Positions 8,709-20,518 of a stretch of 64,000 bases of DNA are shown one piece after another; positions within the stretch are counted from its first letter, which is position 1, and each line of letters opens with the position of its first letter. This DNA is from Cucumis sativus (Eukaryota; Streptophyta; Magnoliopsida; Cucurbitales; Cucurbitaceae), in NCBI RefSeq assembly GCF_000004075.3, contig NC_026658.2, positions 3,658,001 through 3,722,000 of the forward strand, given 5' to 3'. Both the position numbers and the translations under genes were made by a program. The notes beneath the pieces were generated by a model that saw nothing but the letters and a program-made list of their open reading frames with translations, searched no databases and was not told where the DNA came from.

Positions 8709-11700
8709 ATGGAGCTCGCATTACAGGCACCGGCAACTCTTTCCCGGAGTAAATTCCACCATACTAATTTTTCTTATTCAAACGCCATCTTCATTTCTCG
8801 TCCCGACAAGCAAACTCCATTGCCTCAATTTTCCCGCCAAACCCACCCTCCATTCCAAGTCCGAGCTAGGCATTCAACTTACAGGACGCAGAGTTCTGTG
8901 TTTAAGAACCAATTGGTTAGCGTTAGCGTTAGCGACGATGAACTCATTGAAGAAGAAGAAGAAGAAACAGGCGGTGAAGGGGCGAGCTCTTCGTACTCTG
9001 ACGATGAGTTATCCTTTTTGTCTCTGAATGAGAAACCTGATAGAAACTTGACTTTGCTTGACGATTACGAGATGGAGGAGCTTGGATACCCCTGCGACCT
9101 TAACCATAGAAGCGGTTTGTATTCTTCTTCTCTCTGATGAATATGAAAGGGAAATTGAATTGTGAGTGGTTATGGATGAACGTGCAGGATATGCGGCTCT
9201 AGTAGGGAAGCCGAATGTTGGGAAGAGTACTCTTGTAAACCAATTGATAGGGCAGAAATTGTCCATTGTTACGGATAAACCTCAAACGACGAGGCACCGG
9301 ATTCTGGGTATATGTTCTGGACCGGAGTATCAGGTTTGGCATTACTCGTTATGGATTAGAATACTTCTGTTAAGGGAGTATAGTTGCTAGCAATTAGACA
9401 TTGAAAAGGGTAAAAATGCATTTTTGTGGATAGTTTTGGATTCACACAGATTAGTGATTCTGAAAATTTTGAAAAACATGAATCTCCATAAGGGCCAAAG
9501 AGATCCTTTGTGTATAATCCTGCATATTCTCGGATGTTAACGGTTAGACCAAATGATACAATGTGAACAAAAGTTGCTTGATTCATGGTGATGTAGAATA
9601 AGATACGAAGAGTTGGGAGGATTTATCCATTCCTTTTATACTTGTTTGAGTAATAAAAATGTGAACCTTCTCTATCATACGGAGACTAGCTAGGATTTCC
9701 AAGAGAAGATTTCATATGTATGATGAGAAATAAAAAGTATATGCTACAACTTATTAGTTTGGTCAATCACTTAAATGCAGGTGATACTTTATGATACACC
9801 TGGTGTCATTGAGAAGAAAATGCACAAGTTGGATACCATGATGATGAAGAATGTACGCAGTGCGGCCGTTAATGCAGACTGTGTTTTGGTTGTTGTTGAT
9901 GCGTGTAAAGCGCCTCAGAAAGTATGTTTTCTCGAGTTCATGCTTTTGAATATATTGGCTTCTTTTCCTACTCTTAACCTTTTTTTTTTATTGGGTAATT
10001 TTAGATTGATGAGATTTTGGAAGGAGGTGTAGGAGACCTCAAAGAAATGCCTCCCACCTTGCTGGTTTTAAATAAAAAAGATTTGATCAAACCGGGTGAA
10101 ATTGCAAAGAAACTTGAGGTCAGAACCCATTGCTTGATGTTTTTGTAGGTGTGTTCGCATAGACTCATTTAGAAAAACTCTTCTTTCTTACACTCCTTTT
10201 GTTTGTTCGTTTAATATTTTGCTTCATCTCAAAGAAATCTCGACTTTGTAGTGGTATGAAAAATTTACTAATGTCGATGAGGTTATACCTGTGAGTGCCA
10301 AGTACGGCCATGGGATAGAAGATGTGAGGGAATGGATACTTTCCAAACTCCCTCTTGGACCAGCCTATTATCCAAAGGTATGTATTCAGCTCTTTTTTGC
10401 TGTTCTTTTCATACTGATGTTGAATGCGTCGATCAGGCTTCAAATTACACAAAAGTTGTTGCATTTTCTTTTTGAGTTTAATAAAATGTGGGTTGGGATT
10501 TGAAAGTTCTCCCTCGAGTGATGGTATTGGGGCCCTTAACGATTAAGCTAAGCTGGTGTTAGGAAAGTTTCATAATTACCTTGATGAAACCGCAGTTTGT
10601 AAGAATGTGAAGGTCGCTTTGAAACTTATATTCGATCACTAAACTTAAATATTTTCATTTTATATTATTTTGTCAGTTCCATTAATAGATAAAGTTTGGG
10701 AGATTGCAATTTGCATCATCATCATATGGTATTCAACATTCGCATATAACCATTTATTAAGCAATTTGACGTCACTTGTTAAATGATTAGAAGTCTCTTA
10801 CATTTAGTTATAGATGGACTAGAAGAATGGAATATGCTAGTCAAGATGGTGAATGCGATGTCTAAGATTGATGCCTAAGAATGAAGTATAGTTCGAAAAT
10901 AAAATAATATAAAAGATAATGGTTTTGAAGCTGGATAGTCTGCCGATAATATGTTGCTCATATTCATCAAGCAACATCTTTTTTATTTGATTAATCAGTT
11001 AGAAACAGTTTAGTACTTCCAGGATGTGAAATTTTGATTATACAAAGAATCGTCCTTCTATAATACCTTGAATTTTTTGGGGAAGTAGTCAACATTTCAG
11101 GAATGGATTAATATGAACGCCTTTACCTTTTTTCCTATGAATTTTCAGGATATAGTAAGTGAACATCCAGAAAGGTTTTTTGTTTCTGAAATTGTTAGAG
11201 AAAAGATATTCATGCAATATCGCAATGAAGTTCCTTATGCATGTCAGGTGCACCGTTGATCTTTTTCTCTTTCATTATCAATTCATCAATAGTTTAGAAA
11301 GTATTTATGGATGCTGAAATTTTGGTCCTTCCCAGGTGAATGTGGTGAGCTACAAGAGTAGACCAGGTGCAAAAGATTTTATTCAAACAGAAATTGTCGT
11401 TGAGAAAAATTCTCAGAAAATTATTCTCATCGGGAAGGTAAATTCAAGCACTACTCTTAAAAATCATATCACGTTATACTGGTTGCGTATATAATTATTT
11501 CCCTCACCGTTGCGAGTACAATGAGACTCCGATGTCTAACATTGCAATCTGATTGTTAAATAGGAAGGAAAGGCTCTAAAACTGCTTGCAACAGCTGCTC
11601 GCCTCGATATAGAAGATTTCTTGCAAAAGAAAGTCTATCTTGAGGTATTGATTCTTCAATTTTGTCAAAACTCCGTTTTTCTCGTACAACAACTGGGATG

Positions 11701-11900
11701 GGGATCAGATATTCGACCTCTTAGCTCACTATGACCAATCCAGTGTACTTAAATACCCATATGAATGTTGTTTGGAATTGAATGTAAGTGTTAACAAAAT
11801 GATGGTTGTACAGATTGAAGTAAAAGTGAAAGAAAATTGGAGGCAAGATGAAGGGCTGCTGAAGCACTATGGTTATGAAGGACGAATTCAAGCATTGTAA
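8709..11900 (+). CDS. Era-like GTPase, organellar (chloroplast or mitochondrial)
   Basis: This is a nine-exon gene: 8709-9114, 9188-9333, 9781-9921, 10005-10118, 10252-10377, 11149-11247, 11336-11437, 11564-11644 and 11814-11900, all GT-AG. It encodes 433 residues. Era GTPases bind the 3' end of small-subunit rRNA and act in ribosome assembly. G1 GKPNVGKST is at 142-150, the G2 region TTRHR at 169-173, G3 DTPG at 189-192, G4 NKKD at 254-257 and G5 SAK at 284-286. The C-terminal KH RNA-binding domain has its GKEG loop at 377-380. The first 135 residues are rich in Ser/Thr/Arg and then acidic (E-run), fitting a transit peptide plus linker, so an organelle is inferred. It resembles Arabidopsis At5g66470 by length and motifs. 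The start at 8709 is chosen because the frame upstream to 8523 lacks family character, although it has an in-frame ATG. Confidence 0.93.
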
Positions 11901-12573
11901 AGTTAGATGGATTTATTTTGTTTAATATCTGCTAGCAAGTAGTAAGATGGTTAGTGATATCAATTGATTGTGATTGTGTAAGGAGGGAAACTCCAATACT
12001 CTACACATAAATGAAGGGCATTTGTTCATCAAAGACGAAATTTCGTCCAATAATTACTTGATACTCTAGATAATGTCAGGTAAATGACTTATTAAAATCA
12101 AAATTAGAACCGTAAAAGATATAATTGAATTTTGGAAAGGGTCCATAGGTTTTATCTTTATTGTCTTAAATGTTAAATTTTAGTTCAAGTTTTTTCATTT
12201 TGGTTTCAATTTAGTTTTTAGGTTTCAAAAGGTTACAATTTGAAAATTTAATTTGAAACCCCAAAACTTGTTAAGTTGCATCCATTCTTGCTAAATTTGT
12301 TACAATTTTAACCCTACCTTGTTTCAAATATTATTATGCAAAGTTCTCTGATGAGTTGAATGAATTATAAAATATAGGAACAAGTATGAAATTGATAAAG
12401 TTTTAGATAAAAAAAAACCATTAGAATATATTGTTTTGATGAAAGTATGAATTTTGAAGAGTTATTTGGAGAGTGGCCAATTGAAATATTATATAATACA
12501 TAACAACGTTTAGTAGTCGGCGCTGCCGGACCGGAATGTTTGTAAAGGTCGGTCCTTTACAAATGTTCAAACA
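11901..12573. other. Spacer between Era-like and PPR genes
   Basis: The 3' flank of the Era-like gene is followed by an AT-rich segment (about 12120-12330) with repeated 'ttcaatttag'/'aaatttaattt' motifs typical of degenerate foldback repeats. A TATA-like 'tatataata' near 12490, about 80 bp before the PPR start, is a weak promoter candidate. Confidence 0.5.
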
Positions 12574-14208
12574 ATGCATTCCTCTATCGTTGCTAAGCCC
12601 TTTTCACGTTTGTGTTTCCCTATTTTGATTTCCTCTCTTTCTGCTTTCAACTCCCCCACTACTACATTCTTCAATCCCTGTTCTTCTCAAGGTCTCTGCT
12701 ACCTTGCCCACCAACTGTTCGATGAATTGCCTCAAACAGATATTCCTTCCCTTAATTCCCTTCTCACCTCCTATGTGCGTGGCTGTCGTCAATCTGACGC
12801 ATGGTCTCTCTTCAGTCGAATGCACCGCTCCTTCTCTCCTCTCACTGCCCACACTCTCACCGCTGTCTTGGCTGCATGCTCCGCATTACCCACCTCCCAA
12901 TATGGCCAACTAGTCCATGGGTTAATCATAAAAACAGGTGCGTATTCTGGGATTGTAACTAAAACTGCCATCTTGGACATGTACTCTAAATGTGGACTTC
13001 TTGATGACTCTGTTAAGGTCTTTGAAGAGATGGAAATGAGGGACGTGGTTGCTTGGAATTCGTTGTTATCTAGCTTTTTGAGGGAGGGTCTTGCTGAGGA
13101 AGCATTAAACGTGTTTGAAGAAATGAAGAGAGAGAAAGTGGAGTTTAGTGAGTTTACTTTGTGTTCTGTGCTTAAAGCTTGTGCTGCCTTGGAAGATTAT
13201 CGTTTGGGTAAGCAAGTTCATGGGGTGGTTGTAGTGATGAACAGAGATATGCTTGTTTTGGGTACCGCCTTGGTTGATTTTTACTCTAGTGTTGGGTGTA
13301 TTAGTGAAGCCGTGAAAGTTTACACTAGCTTAAATTGTAGAAAGGATGATATCATACTTAATTCTTTAATTTCTGGATGTGTTAGGAATAAAAGATATGA
13401 AGAGGCTTTTTCATTGATGAGCAAGATGAGACCTAATGCAATTGCACTAACAAGTGCCCTGCATGCTTGCTCTGAGAATTCAGATCTATGGATAGGGAAG
13501 CAAATTCACTGTGTTTCGGTTCGTCATGGTTTGACATCTAATACTCAATTGTGCAATATCTTGCTCGATATGTATGCTAAATGTGGGAAAGTTTTGAATG
13601 CTCGAGCAGTGTTCGATGGAATGTGTCATAAGAATGTAGTATCGTGGAGCAGCATGATTCAAACATACGGAAGTCATGGAGATGGGCTAAAAGCTTTTGA
13701 ACTGTTCAAGATAATGGTAGAGGGAAGAACTGGAGTCTTGCCAAATTCAGTGACGTTCCTTTCTGTCTTATCTGCCTGTGGGCATTCAGGGTTGGTGCAG
13801 CAGGGACAAGAATGTTTTTATTTGGCGAAGGAGAAGTATAGCTCATGTCTAGGTCCAGAACACTATGCCTGCTTCATAGATGTATTAGGCCGAGCTGGTA
13901 AGATTGATGAAGTATGGAGTCTGTTTCATGATATGGAGATGTGTGGTGTTAAGATTACTTCAAAAATATGGGCAGCAGTACTTAATGCTTGTAATCACAA
14001 CCAAGATGTTTCCAGGGGTGAGTTTGCTGCCAAAAAACTCCTTCAATTGGATCCGAACAAGGCAGGGAATTACGTGCTGGCATCAAATTTCTATGCGTCA
14101 ATAGGAAAGTGGGATTCGGTGGATGAATTGAGGAGACTCATGAAAGCAAAAGGACTAAGGAAGCTGGAAAAAGCTCAGTCACTTCTTCTTGCTTCTAGTG
14201 CTGGATGA
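12574..14208 (+). CDS. Pentatricopeptide repeat protein, PLS class with E domain, intronless
   Basis: This 544-residue intronless frame is typical of plant PPR genes. PPR proteins bind organellar RNA in a sequence-specific way and act in editing, splicing or stability. Repeats run from about residue 45 to 450, with the usual signatures: DVVAWNSLLSSF, FTLCSVLKACA, LVDFYSSVG, LCNILLDMYAKCGKV, NVVSWSSMIQTYGSHGDG and VTFLSVLSACGHSGLV. The tail (GKIDEVWSLF through IWAAVLNACNHNQDV to KWDSVDELRRLMKAKGLRK) matches E motifs; there is no DYW domain. The first 20-30 residues are Arg/Ser/Phe-rich, suggesting mitochondrial or plastid import. By length and context it may correspond to Arabidopsis At5g66500, from memory only. 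The RNA target cannot be inferred here. Confidence 0.95.
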   Translation: MHSSIVAKPFSRLCFPILISSLSAFNSPTTTFFNPCSSQGLCYLAHQLFDELPQTDIPSLNSLLTSYVRGCRQSDAWSLFSRMHRSFSPLTAHTLTAVLAACSALPTSQYGQLVHGLIIKTGAYSGIVTKTAILDMYSKCGLLDDSVKVFEEMEMRDVVAWNSLLSSFLREGLAEEALNVFEEMKREKVEFSEFTLCSVLKACAALEDYRLGKQVHGVVVVMNRDMLVLGTALVDFYSSVGCISEAVKVYTSLNCRKDDIILNSLISGCVRNKRYEEAFSLMSKMRPNAIALTSALHACSENSDLWIGKQIHCVSVRHGLTSNTQLCNILLDMYAKCGKVLNARAVFDGMCHKNVVSWSSMIQTYGSHGDGLKAFELFKIMVEGRTGVLPNSVTFLSVLSACGHSGLVQQGQECFYLAKEKYSSCLGPEHYACFIDVLGRAGKIDEVWSLFHDMEMCGVKITSKIWAAVLNACNHNQDVSRGEFAAKKLLQLDPNKAGNYVLASNFYASIGKWDSVDELRRLMKAKGLRKLEKAQSLLLASSAG

Positions 14209-14544
14209 GAGAATTAGCTCATCTATAATGTGATAGCCAAAAGAAAGAGGGGCTTCTGATGTGGAAAAAGAAGAAACACCTTATCGTGGACTGAAGCATC
14301 AGGTTAAATGTCACTCATTGTTGATCAAGACTCTGCCTAAGGGCTCTAATTTAAACCTCAACGTTCCTTCAACGACTGTCATTTAAGATGTCAACAAACG
14401 TGTTCTGTGGCTGAAGCCTGAAGATCAGCAAATTTTGTAGCTTGCTATTTTTCTGGTATGTAAACTGCCTCAAATTGAATGTTTCTGAATATCTTGTTAA
14501 ATTTTTTCCAATTTATTCTTATTATGTTATTGGGTGAGGACCAA

Positions 14545-14705
14545 AGTCGTGACCAAAATCAAATCGGGTAGGACTTGTAAAGAAACTTTGCTTGATGTTA
14601 TTGTAGGTGTAAATTATTTTGTAGTGATATGAGACAAGTATCATCAACGCTAAAGTGGGGATGTGTAGTAATATATGGAGTGAATACTTTCAAACTTTCT
14701 ACCTT
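14545..14705 (+). pseudogene. Decayed fragment resembling Era-like exons 4-5
   Basis: The segment repeats pieces of the Era-like gene at 10085-10377 in the same order. 'atcaaatcgggta…aaagaaact' matches the end of exon 4. 'ttgcttgatgttattgtagg' (14588-14607) matches the following intron (22 of 23 bases over its core). 'ttttgtagtgatatga' matches the exon 5 acceptor, and 'aatactttcaaactttct' resembles the end of exon 5. Most of the intron is missing and no frame survives. It lies 3' of the PPR gene, so it is best read as a relic of a local duplication. Confidence 0.5.
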
Positions 14706-16131
14706 GAAGTTTCAAGGTATCCCAGGAAGTGAAACCATTTCCTTTCTTTTCTATCGATCCATTGACATCCGTTCATTCATCTCTAGCTCACTAGATAACT
14801 GGGTGAGTTGCAAAAAGATATGCGGTTCCTGATGTAACCAAGTATTTTTCTTGATATAATTGGATCTTCTGCTAACTTGTCAATGAAAGCTCTTGGGTTA
14901 AGTGATTTAACAAAAATTAAATTTTCCCATAACTCATGGGAGTGTTGTAGTCTAGATTTCTGGACTCTTTGGGTTAGCAGTTGATGGTAACTTCCTGTTT
15001 GAACTGTTTGTTGGGGATATTTTAAGAGTTGTATTTGTCGTAAATTGTGAGAAGTGGAAAAAGGTAGCTTTGCCATATGTACATCCAACTCACTCTTTAC
15101 TTTATACTTTGATAAAAATAAATAGCTTTCCAAAATCTATCAAATGTATATTCGTCCAAATAGCAAATCTGATGACATAAAATTGAATCTTAATTCCCTC
15201 CGGTTTTGGATTTTGCTTTAAAAAAATTAAACTCATGTCCTCTTAATTTTGTATCATGGTTTCATCTGGTAAAAAAATATATCTTTGTTGTAAACTTGAA
15301 ACCAAACTTTCTCGTTCACACTTTCTAATCGTCTTAATGACTACTATATTAATTCATCACAAGTTTCATCCAAAGTTATTTTAGCATATAATATTATCTT
15401 AGATCAAATCCCAATGAATGTACTAGTAATCACGATAACTATTGTTGAAATTCATCTCTCAATTGTTGTACTAAAAAATTTATAACAAAAAGTAGTAACA
15501 TTTCAACCGTCTTTTCTTTATCTCCCATTTCCAAATTTACTTTAATAAGAAAATAAAACCAGAGAAAAGATAAAAGAAAAAGGTTGGATATATAAGAGAA
15601 AAGAAAAAGAATGGAGGTTGGTTGGTTTAACTAAAAAGTTCTTTTTTTTTTTTTTAAGTATCTCTTAAACTTTTAAATAACTTTACAGGTAAGAAACAAG
15701 ACTTTCTACATCGGAATATCAAACTCAAAAACATATAGGAATCGATAAAAAAAAAAAAAAATCACTTTCTTTTTCAGCAGATTCCTTCTTCTCATGTTTA
15801 ATTTCCACCATTAACTAACCTTCTCAAACAAAAATGAAAGTTATTTGGTTGTTTTAAAGCTTTAATTAATGGTTCATACTTAGATATATATGAACCTTGA
15901 GGATAAGGGAATCAAATTCCTAAATTTTAGATTAAACTTTAATGTCATCAAATATTAGGAAAGAGAATAAAAAGTAGAAAGTTGATTTTATATTTTTATT
16001 ATTATCTAAAAATGGCTCCTTAAATTTATGAATAACAATTAACCATTCTCACTTTTTTCTTTTCCTTTTTCTTTTTAATGGTGATTAACTATGGATATTA
16101 TCATTAGAGAATGATGACTTTTACCGCAAAG

Positions 16132-16156
16132 TTTTTTTTTTTTTTTTTTTTTTTTT
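16132..16156. repeat. Poly(T) tract
   Basis: A run of about 25 T on the plus strand. No retroelement body is visible next to it. Confidence 0.9.
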
Positions 16157-17681
16157 AAATGAACTATATTTCTCATTTCAAGTCATTTAATTTTAATTTC
16201 AAATCAACAATACTAAGTAATCGAAGACTTGATTTTTTTTTTTTTTTGTTCTGATTGTGTTTAATTATCTCTTAGTTCTTGTTGTCCAAATTGTGTTATC
16301 CATAGTCTATTTTGAATCATCCAAGATATATATTTTTGTTTTTAATCAATATATATATAAAACCTTTGGTAAGTTGTCTCACTCTAAGCAAATTGAAAAT
16401 AATGAATAGTGGAGTTCAAATTACTTGTAAAAATAAAAATGGAGAGATGAGGAATGTATCAAATTAGTGATATAAACATCATTAATTTCATTGACACAAT
16501 GTGTTGATAATGATGAGAGTGTTGTTATGCAATTTAAACGTAGTTTAGTTAAATACGTTTGAACTATAACTAAGACATTAAAAAAGGAAAAATTGTTTTA
16601 AATTGAAAAACTAGTAAAACTATTTGAATAGAGAAAAAAGAAAGAAAGGAAGTAGTAGAAGGGTAAGTAATGTGGTGAGTTGAGTAGAAGTTCAGATGTA
16701 TTCCTTTGACCAATAATGTCAGAAGTTACATCTTCCCCATGCATCCATTTAATTCAAAATCAACATTCAATTTTCTTTTCTAAAAATATGAAAGGAAAAC
16801 ATTCCAATAATTTAGATTTATGTGGGGGTCTAAAGATAAAGAAGAAGATGATGTAGACACGTGTAGGGCAAGATTAAATTGTTTGTTTTACTGAATCAGC
16901 GGTGGAGGTAAGTCAGAAACTTAAACCTCTGTTACACGTGGCCGTTAATGAGGGTATGGTGCATCAATTTTCGGTGTGGCTTTCCTCTACACTACCCTAC
17001 CTTACACCTACTACTAATACTACTGCTACTCACCTTTCTTTTTACATCTATTACATACAATATTCAAATAAATTTTATATCATATCTAATCAAGTTTGCA
17101 CAATATTGAATCAGGAGAATGTGTTGTCCATATATATATATATATTTATCACAAATACCCTAATAAAGAATATATAAGAGATTTATATATTGTTGTGAAA
17201 TTGATAAAGGAAGAGTTAATTGGAAGATATATATAGGAAGAGAATATTGTTTAGGAGCATCTGAGAAGGCATCTACTTCTTTGATCGTCAATGACTTGGT
17301 CAATATTTCCATTTCAAACCAAATAATAATCATTTTAAACTTGGAATATATAAAGACAAAATTTCAAATATGTTCACTTCTTGTTTTATGTATTTTTAAA
17401 AGTTTACATTTTTATCTTTCTGTTTAAAATTAACAATTGGCAAAGATGTTCTTCTCTAAAGGTAAAACACGATTCACTTCTATAAATGTGTTATACATAA
17501 AGAAGAGAGATAGTGGTAGTAAATGGCGATGTAGGGTGGGAAAGAGGTTGATGGCATTATGAGAGGAAAAGGGTAAGATGGGGATAGAGAATATATAGCG
17601 TGTGATTTAAGGTAAAAGCAGTTTGCCAAAAATCATCTCCATTTGCGTGCATTCCATTAACGCTTTTCCTAACCTTACCTT

Positions 17682-17957
17682 CTTCTTCTTCTTCTTCTTC
17701 TTCTGCTTCTTCACTTTCTTCTTCTTCTTCTCCTCAGGCTTCCTTCTGACACTGACACACCCACTTCTTCTCATTTTAATTTGTTTTTCTTTTTTTAATA
17801 TTATTAATTAAATACACACACCACGTGATCCAACCCCTCCACACGAAGGGAGCAGCTTCCAAGATGTACGGCTGTGATTCACTGACACTCATATATAACT
17901 ACACTACTACTACTTCTTTTGTTCTTTTCTTTTCTTTTCTTTTCTTTTCTTTTTTTC
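17682..17957. repeat. Polypyrimidine tracts: (CTT)n and (TCTTT)n
   Basis: A CTT-rich run spans about 17682-17735 and a TCTTT pentamer run spans 17927-17957, with a CACGTG at about 17822 between them. No open frame of interest is present; these are simple repeats. Confidence 0.8.
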
Positions 17958-19698
17958 TTAAAAAACTTAACTAATTTGGTATAATATTATAATTATTTCT
18001 CTTATAACAATCTAATTAAATTGTTTATCCATTTCTCTTCTGTTTCAAAATGGATTTGGAATGCTCTCTGTAATTTGAACACTTCAAAAACTGGATGTTT
18101 TCTTCACTTCTTTCCTTCTTGACATGGTCAACTATCTAACAAAACACCACCCTCACACTTCTCTTTTCTTTTCTCAATATAAACTACAAACAAAATTGGG
18201 GGCAATTCTAATTCTTTTAATGTGACCTACAATAATCGAGCGTCAGGAAATCATTATTTCCATACCAAATTGCTCTCTGCTTCCACACATCTACAGTCTC
18301 ATGGCAAAGATTTTTCATCTACAACTATTATGCAACATGTCTTTTAAAAATTTGCTTGACCGTGAATGTTGAAAATACACAAACTAAGGTCATGGAATTA
18401 GCACAAATGGTTTAAAATTAAAGAAGAAGAAAAAAAAGAGGGTTTTTAATAAGAATTATTAAATTTGAGTGAAGGAAATCAAGGTGGGAAATGAGGTTGG
18501 CTAGGTTAAGCAATTAATTCACGCCTTTCTGACAATGATCCTGATTATTGGCGATGAAGACCTCTGTACCACAGACATTTCCATTTGAATTCCAATTTTG
18601 AACCCAACATTTCTTTTTCCTTTAACTTTATTCATATTTAAATATTCACAAACTATTTTTCTAATTCTTTCAATAATGCTTATATTAAAATATAAATCTA
18701 TTATTATAAATATTTACTGTCTTTTTGTGTCTGTCACTTTATGCATCATTTTATTGTTATTAGTTTTCTCATTATTTCTGTGAAAAAGTACAAATATTAT
18801 GCTACTTTTCTTTCTAGCTTAAATTATGAACTATGGTCGTTTTTGACCAATTTCATCAACTTTTTGTTTCAAAAAAAAAAAAAAAAAAAAACTATTTCTC
18901 CTTCATTTTAATTCTCACTAATCAATCCAAATATAGTTTAATTCATAATCGTTTAGAAGTATTTATCTTGGTAGTTATCGTTAAAATCATATTCTTTAAA
19001 AGACTAAATTTGATAAATTAAAAGTTTTAAAAAATTTAGAATTCCAATTAAATTACTATTTTCCGTCTCATGAAACTTCAAAGTAGGGATCAAATTGGGA
19101 GTTTAATCGAAATTCTTACACGAATTCAATGGATTACACACAATTTATATGTAAACCTTTTAGACTTTGATTTCCTTGAACTTTCTTAAAGTGCTTTAGT
19201 TAATAGTTTCTTGCATTTAACTCTACTGAGTAGATTTAAATAATGAGAAATGTTCATAAAATATTAAAATATATTTTTTTTTTTAAATGCTAAGGTTAAA
19301 ATAGTGAAATTTTAAAATGTAAGAAGAAGAGGGGAGGACTCTTCTTCCAACTTGAGTGATTTCGAAATCTAAAAAGACCAAATTGACTATTCTTGGAAGG
19401 TGGACGAAAATGTATTCATTCATACCTTCTTTTGTAACTCTCGAAAAGCTATGCTTATTACTATTATTATTTCATAAAATAATCATGAACTTTTTCATTT
19501 TTCAAAATTAATTCTTATTTATAATTTCTTTTCAATATTATGTGATTGTTAACAATAATTCCATATATTTGTTTATAATAGAAAAAAGGATTGGGGGAAA
19601 TTCCATGTCATTATTATTATTATTATTTACACATTAATAAATAAGATTGTAAAAGCTATACTATTATTTCCACCCCCCCTCCCCCACCTTCATTTCTC

Positions 19699-19706
19699 TA
19701 TAAATA
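19699..19706 (+). promoter_or_regulatory. TATA box of the DUF4408-type gene
   Basis: TATAAATA lies 72 bp before the start codon at 19778, with a pyrimidine-rich leader (ctcatttcccc, ctctctctc) in between and a C-rich tract (about 19671-19688) just upstream. This is a canonical plant promoter layout. Confidence 0.7.
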
Positions 19707-19777
19707 CCCCCCGATTATCCACGCCGAAGCTTCACTTCTCTCATTTCCCCATTTCTCTCTCTCAAAAATCCACGGAA

Positions 19778-20518
19778 ATGGATTTCTTCTTCTTCGACAA
19801 AGCAGAGAAGCTTTCTACTCCCATTCCCCGTTGCAATCTCCTCCAAATCTTCTCCAAGTTCTTCCGTTTTCTAGAACTTTCCTTCCTCCTCCTCTCCCTC
19901 TCATGGATCTTCTCTCGCCTTCCCATCGCCCTCAGAATCTCTGCCGAGTATTCCACTAAACTCTTCGCCTTCATCGCCACTCCTCTCTTCGGTTTCCTCC
20001 TCTGCAACGCCATCATCGTCGCTCTCGTAGCCAAGCCTTCTCAATTCTCACGCCGCCCCACTTCTGAAACCCATCGGATTTATGAAGACCTCATTGACAA
20101 AACCGGAACCGGATCGGACTTAACCGATTCTGCCTCCGAGGAAGTGGAGGAGATTGTGTACCAGGACAAACAGATCATTGCGGAGGGGAGGGTTGGTTCT
20201 AATTATTCAACCGATTGTGAAATTGAAGTGAAGAACACGGATCTGGAGTCGGAATCGGGATTGGGTCAGTCGAAAGTGATTCTGAGGAGTTTGTCGGAGA
20301 AACTTAACCGAGAATGTGTGAAAACGAAGAGTGAGAAGCTTCGACGATCGGAGACAGAGAAGTGCGGGAATCTGGAGTGTACGAATGACATTTTGTGTTA
20401 CCAGGATGATTTGAGTAGTGAGGAATTTCAGAGAAAGATTGAGGCGTTTATAGCTAAAGAGAAGAAGTTCCGTCGGGAAGAATCTTCCGCCATTGTGGTA
20501 CTTCATTGCGACGGTTAA
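19778..20518 (+). CDS. DUF4408/DUF761-type membrane protein, function unknown
   Basis: This intronless gene encodes 246 residues. Two hydrophobic segments (about 31-46 and 62-85) near the N-terminus resemble the DUF4408 membrane region. An acidic, low-complexity middle follows (about 95-215). The C-terminal motif EFQRKIEAFIAKEKKFRREE (216-235) is the short amphipathic DUF761 (cotton-fibre-expressed) tail. Members of this plant family are small membrane-associated proteins with no assigned biochemical role; some are stress-responsive. The start is supported by the TATA box 72 bp upstream and a pyrimidine-rich leader. A GA-rich run (aagaagaagaagaagaaga) follows the stop in the 3' UTR. Confidence 0.85.
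   Translation: MDFFFFDKAEKLSTPIPRCNLLQIFSKFFRFLELSFLLLSLSWIFSRLPIALRISAEYSTKLFAFIATPLFGFLLCNAIIVALVAKPSQFSRRPTSETHRIYEDLIDKTGTGSDLTDSASEEVEEIVYQDKQIIAEGRVGSNYSTDCEIEVKNTDLESESGLGQSKVILRSLSEKLNRECVKTKSEKLRRSETEKCGNLECTNDILCYQDDLSSEEFQRKIEAFIAKEKKFRREESSAIVVLHCDG

Larger units (their letters stand above)
14209..19698. other. 5.5 kb AT-rich intergenic region
   Basis: No gene is recognised. It begins with PPR 3' flank and a probable decayed Era fragment (14545-14705). A T-run is at about 16132-16156. CACGTG motifs lie near 16858, 16936 and 17822. A CTT-rich tract (17682-17735) and a (tcttt)n run (17927-17957) are also present. The 16840-17000 part is less AT-rich than its surroundings, which might reflect a regulatory element, but no frame there is convincing. 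Confidence 0.6.

Noticed and set aside
16902-17177. 91-codon frame in the less AT-rich island
   Set aside because: No homology by eye, ends in low-complexity TA sequence, and has no splice or promoter support.
17623-17811. Phe-rich frame over the CTT tract
   Set aside because: Simple-repeat translation (poly-Phe/Leu).
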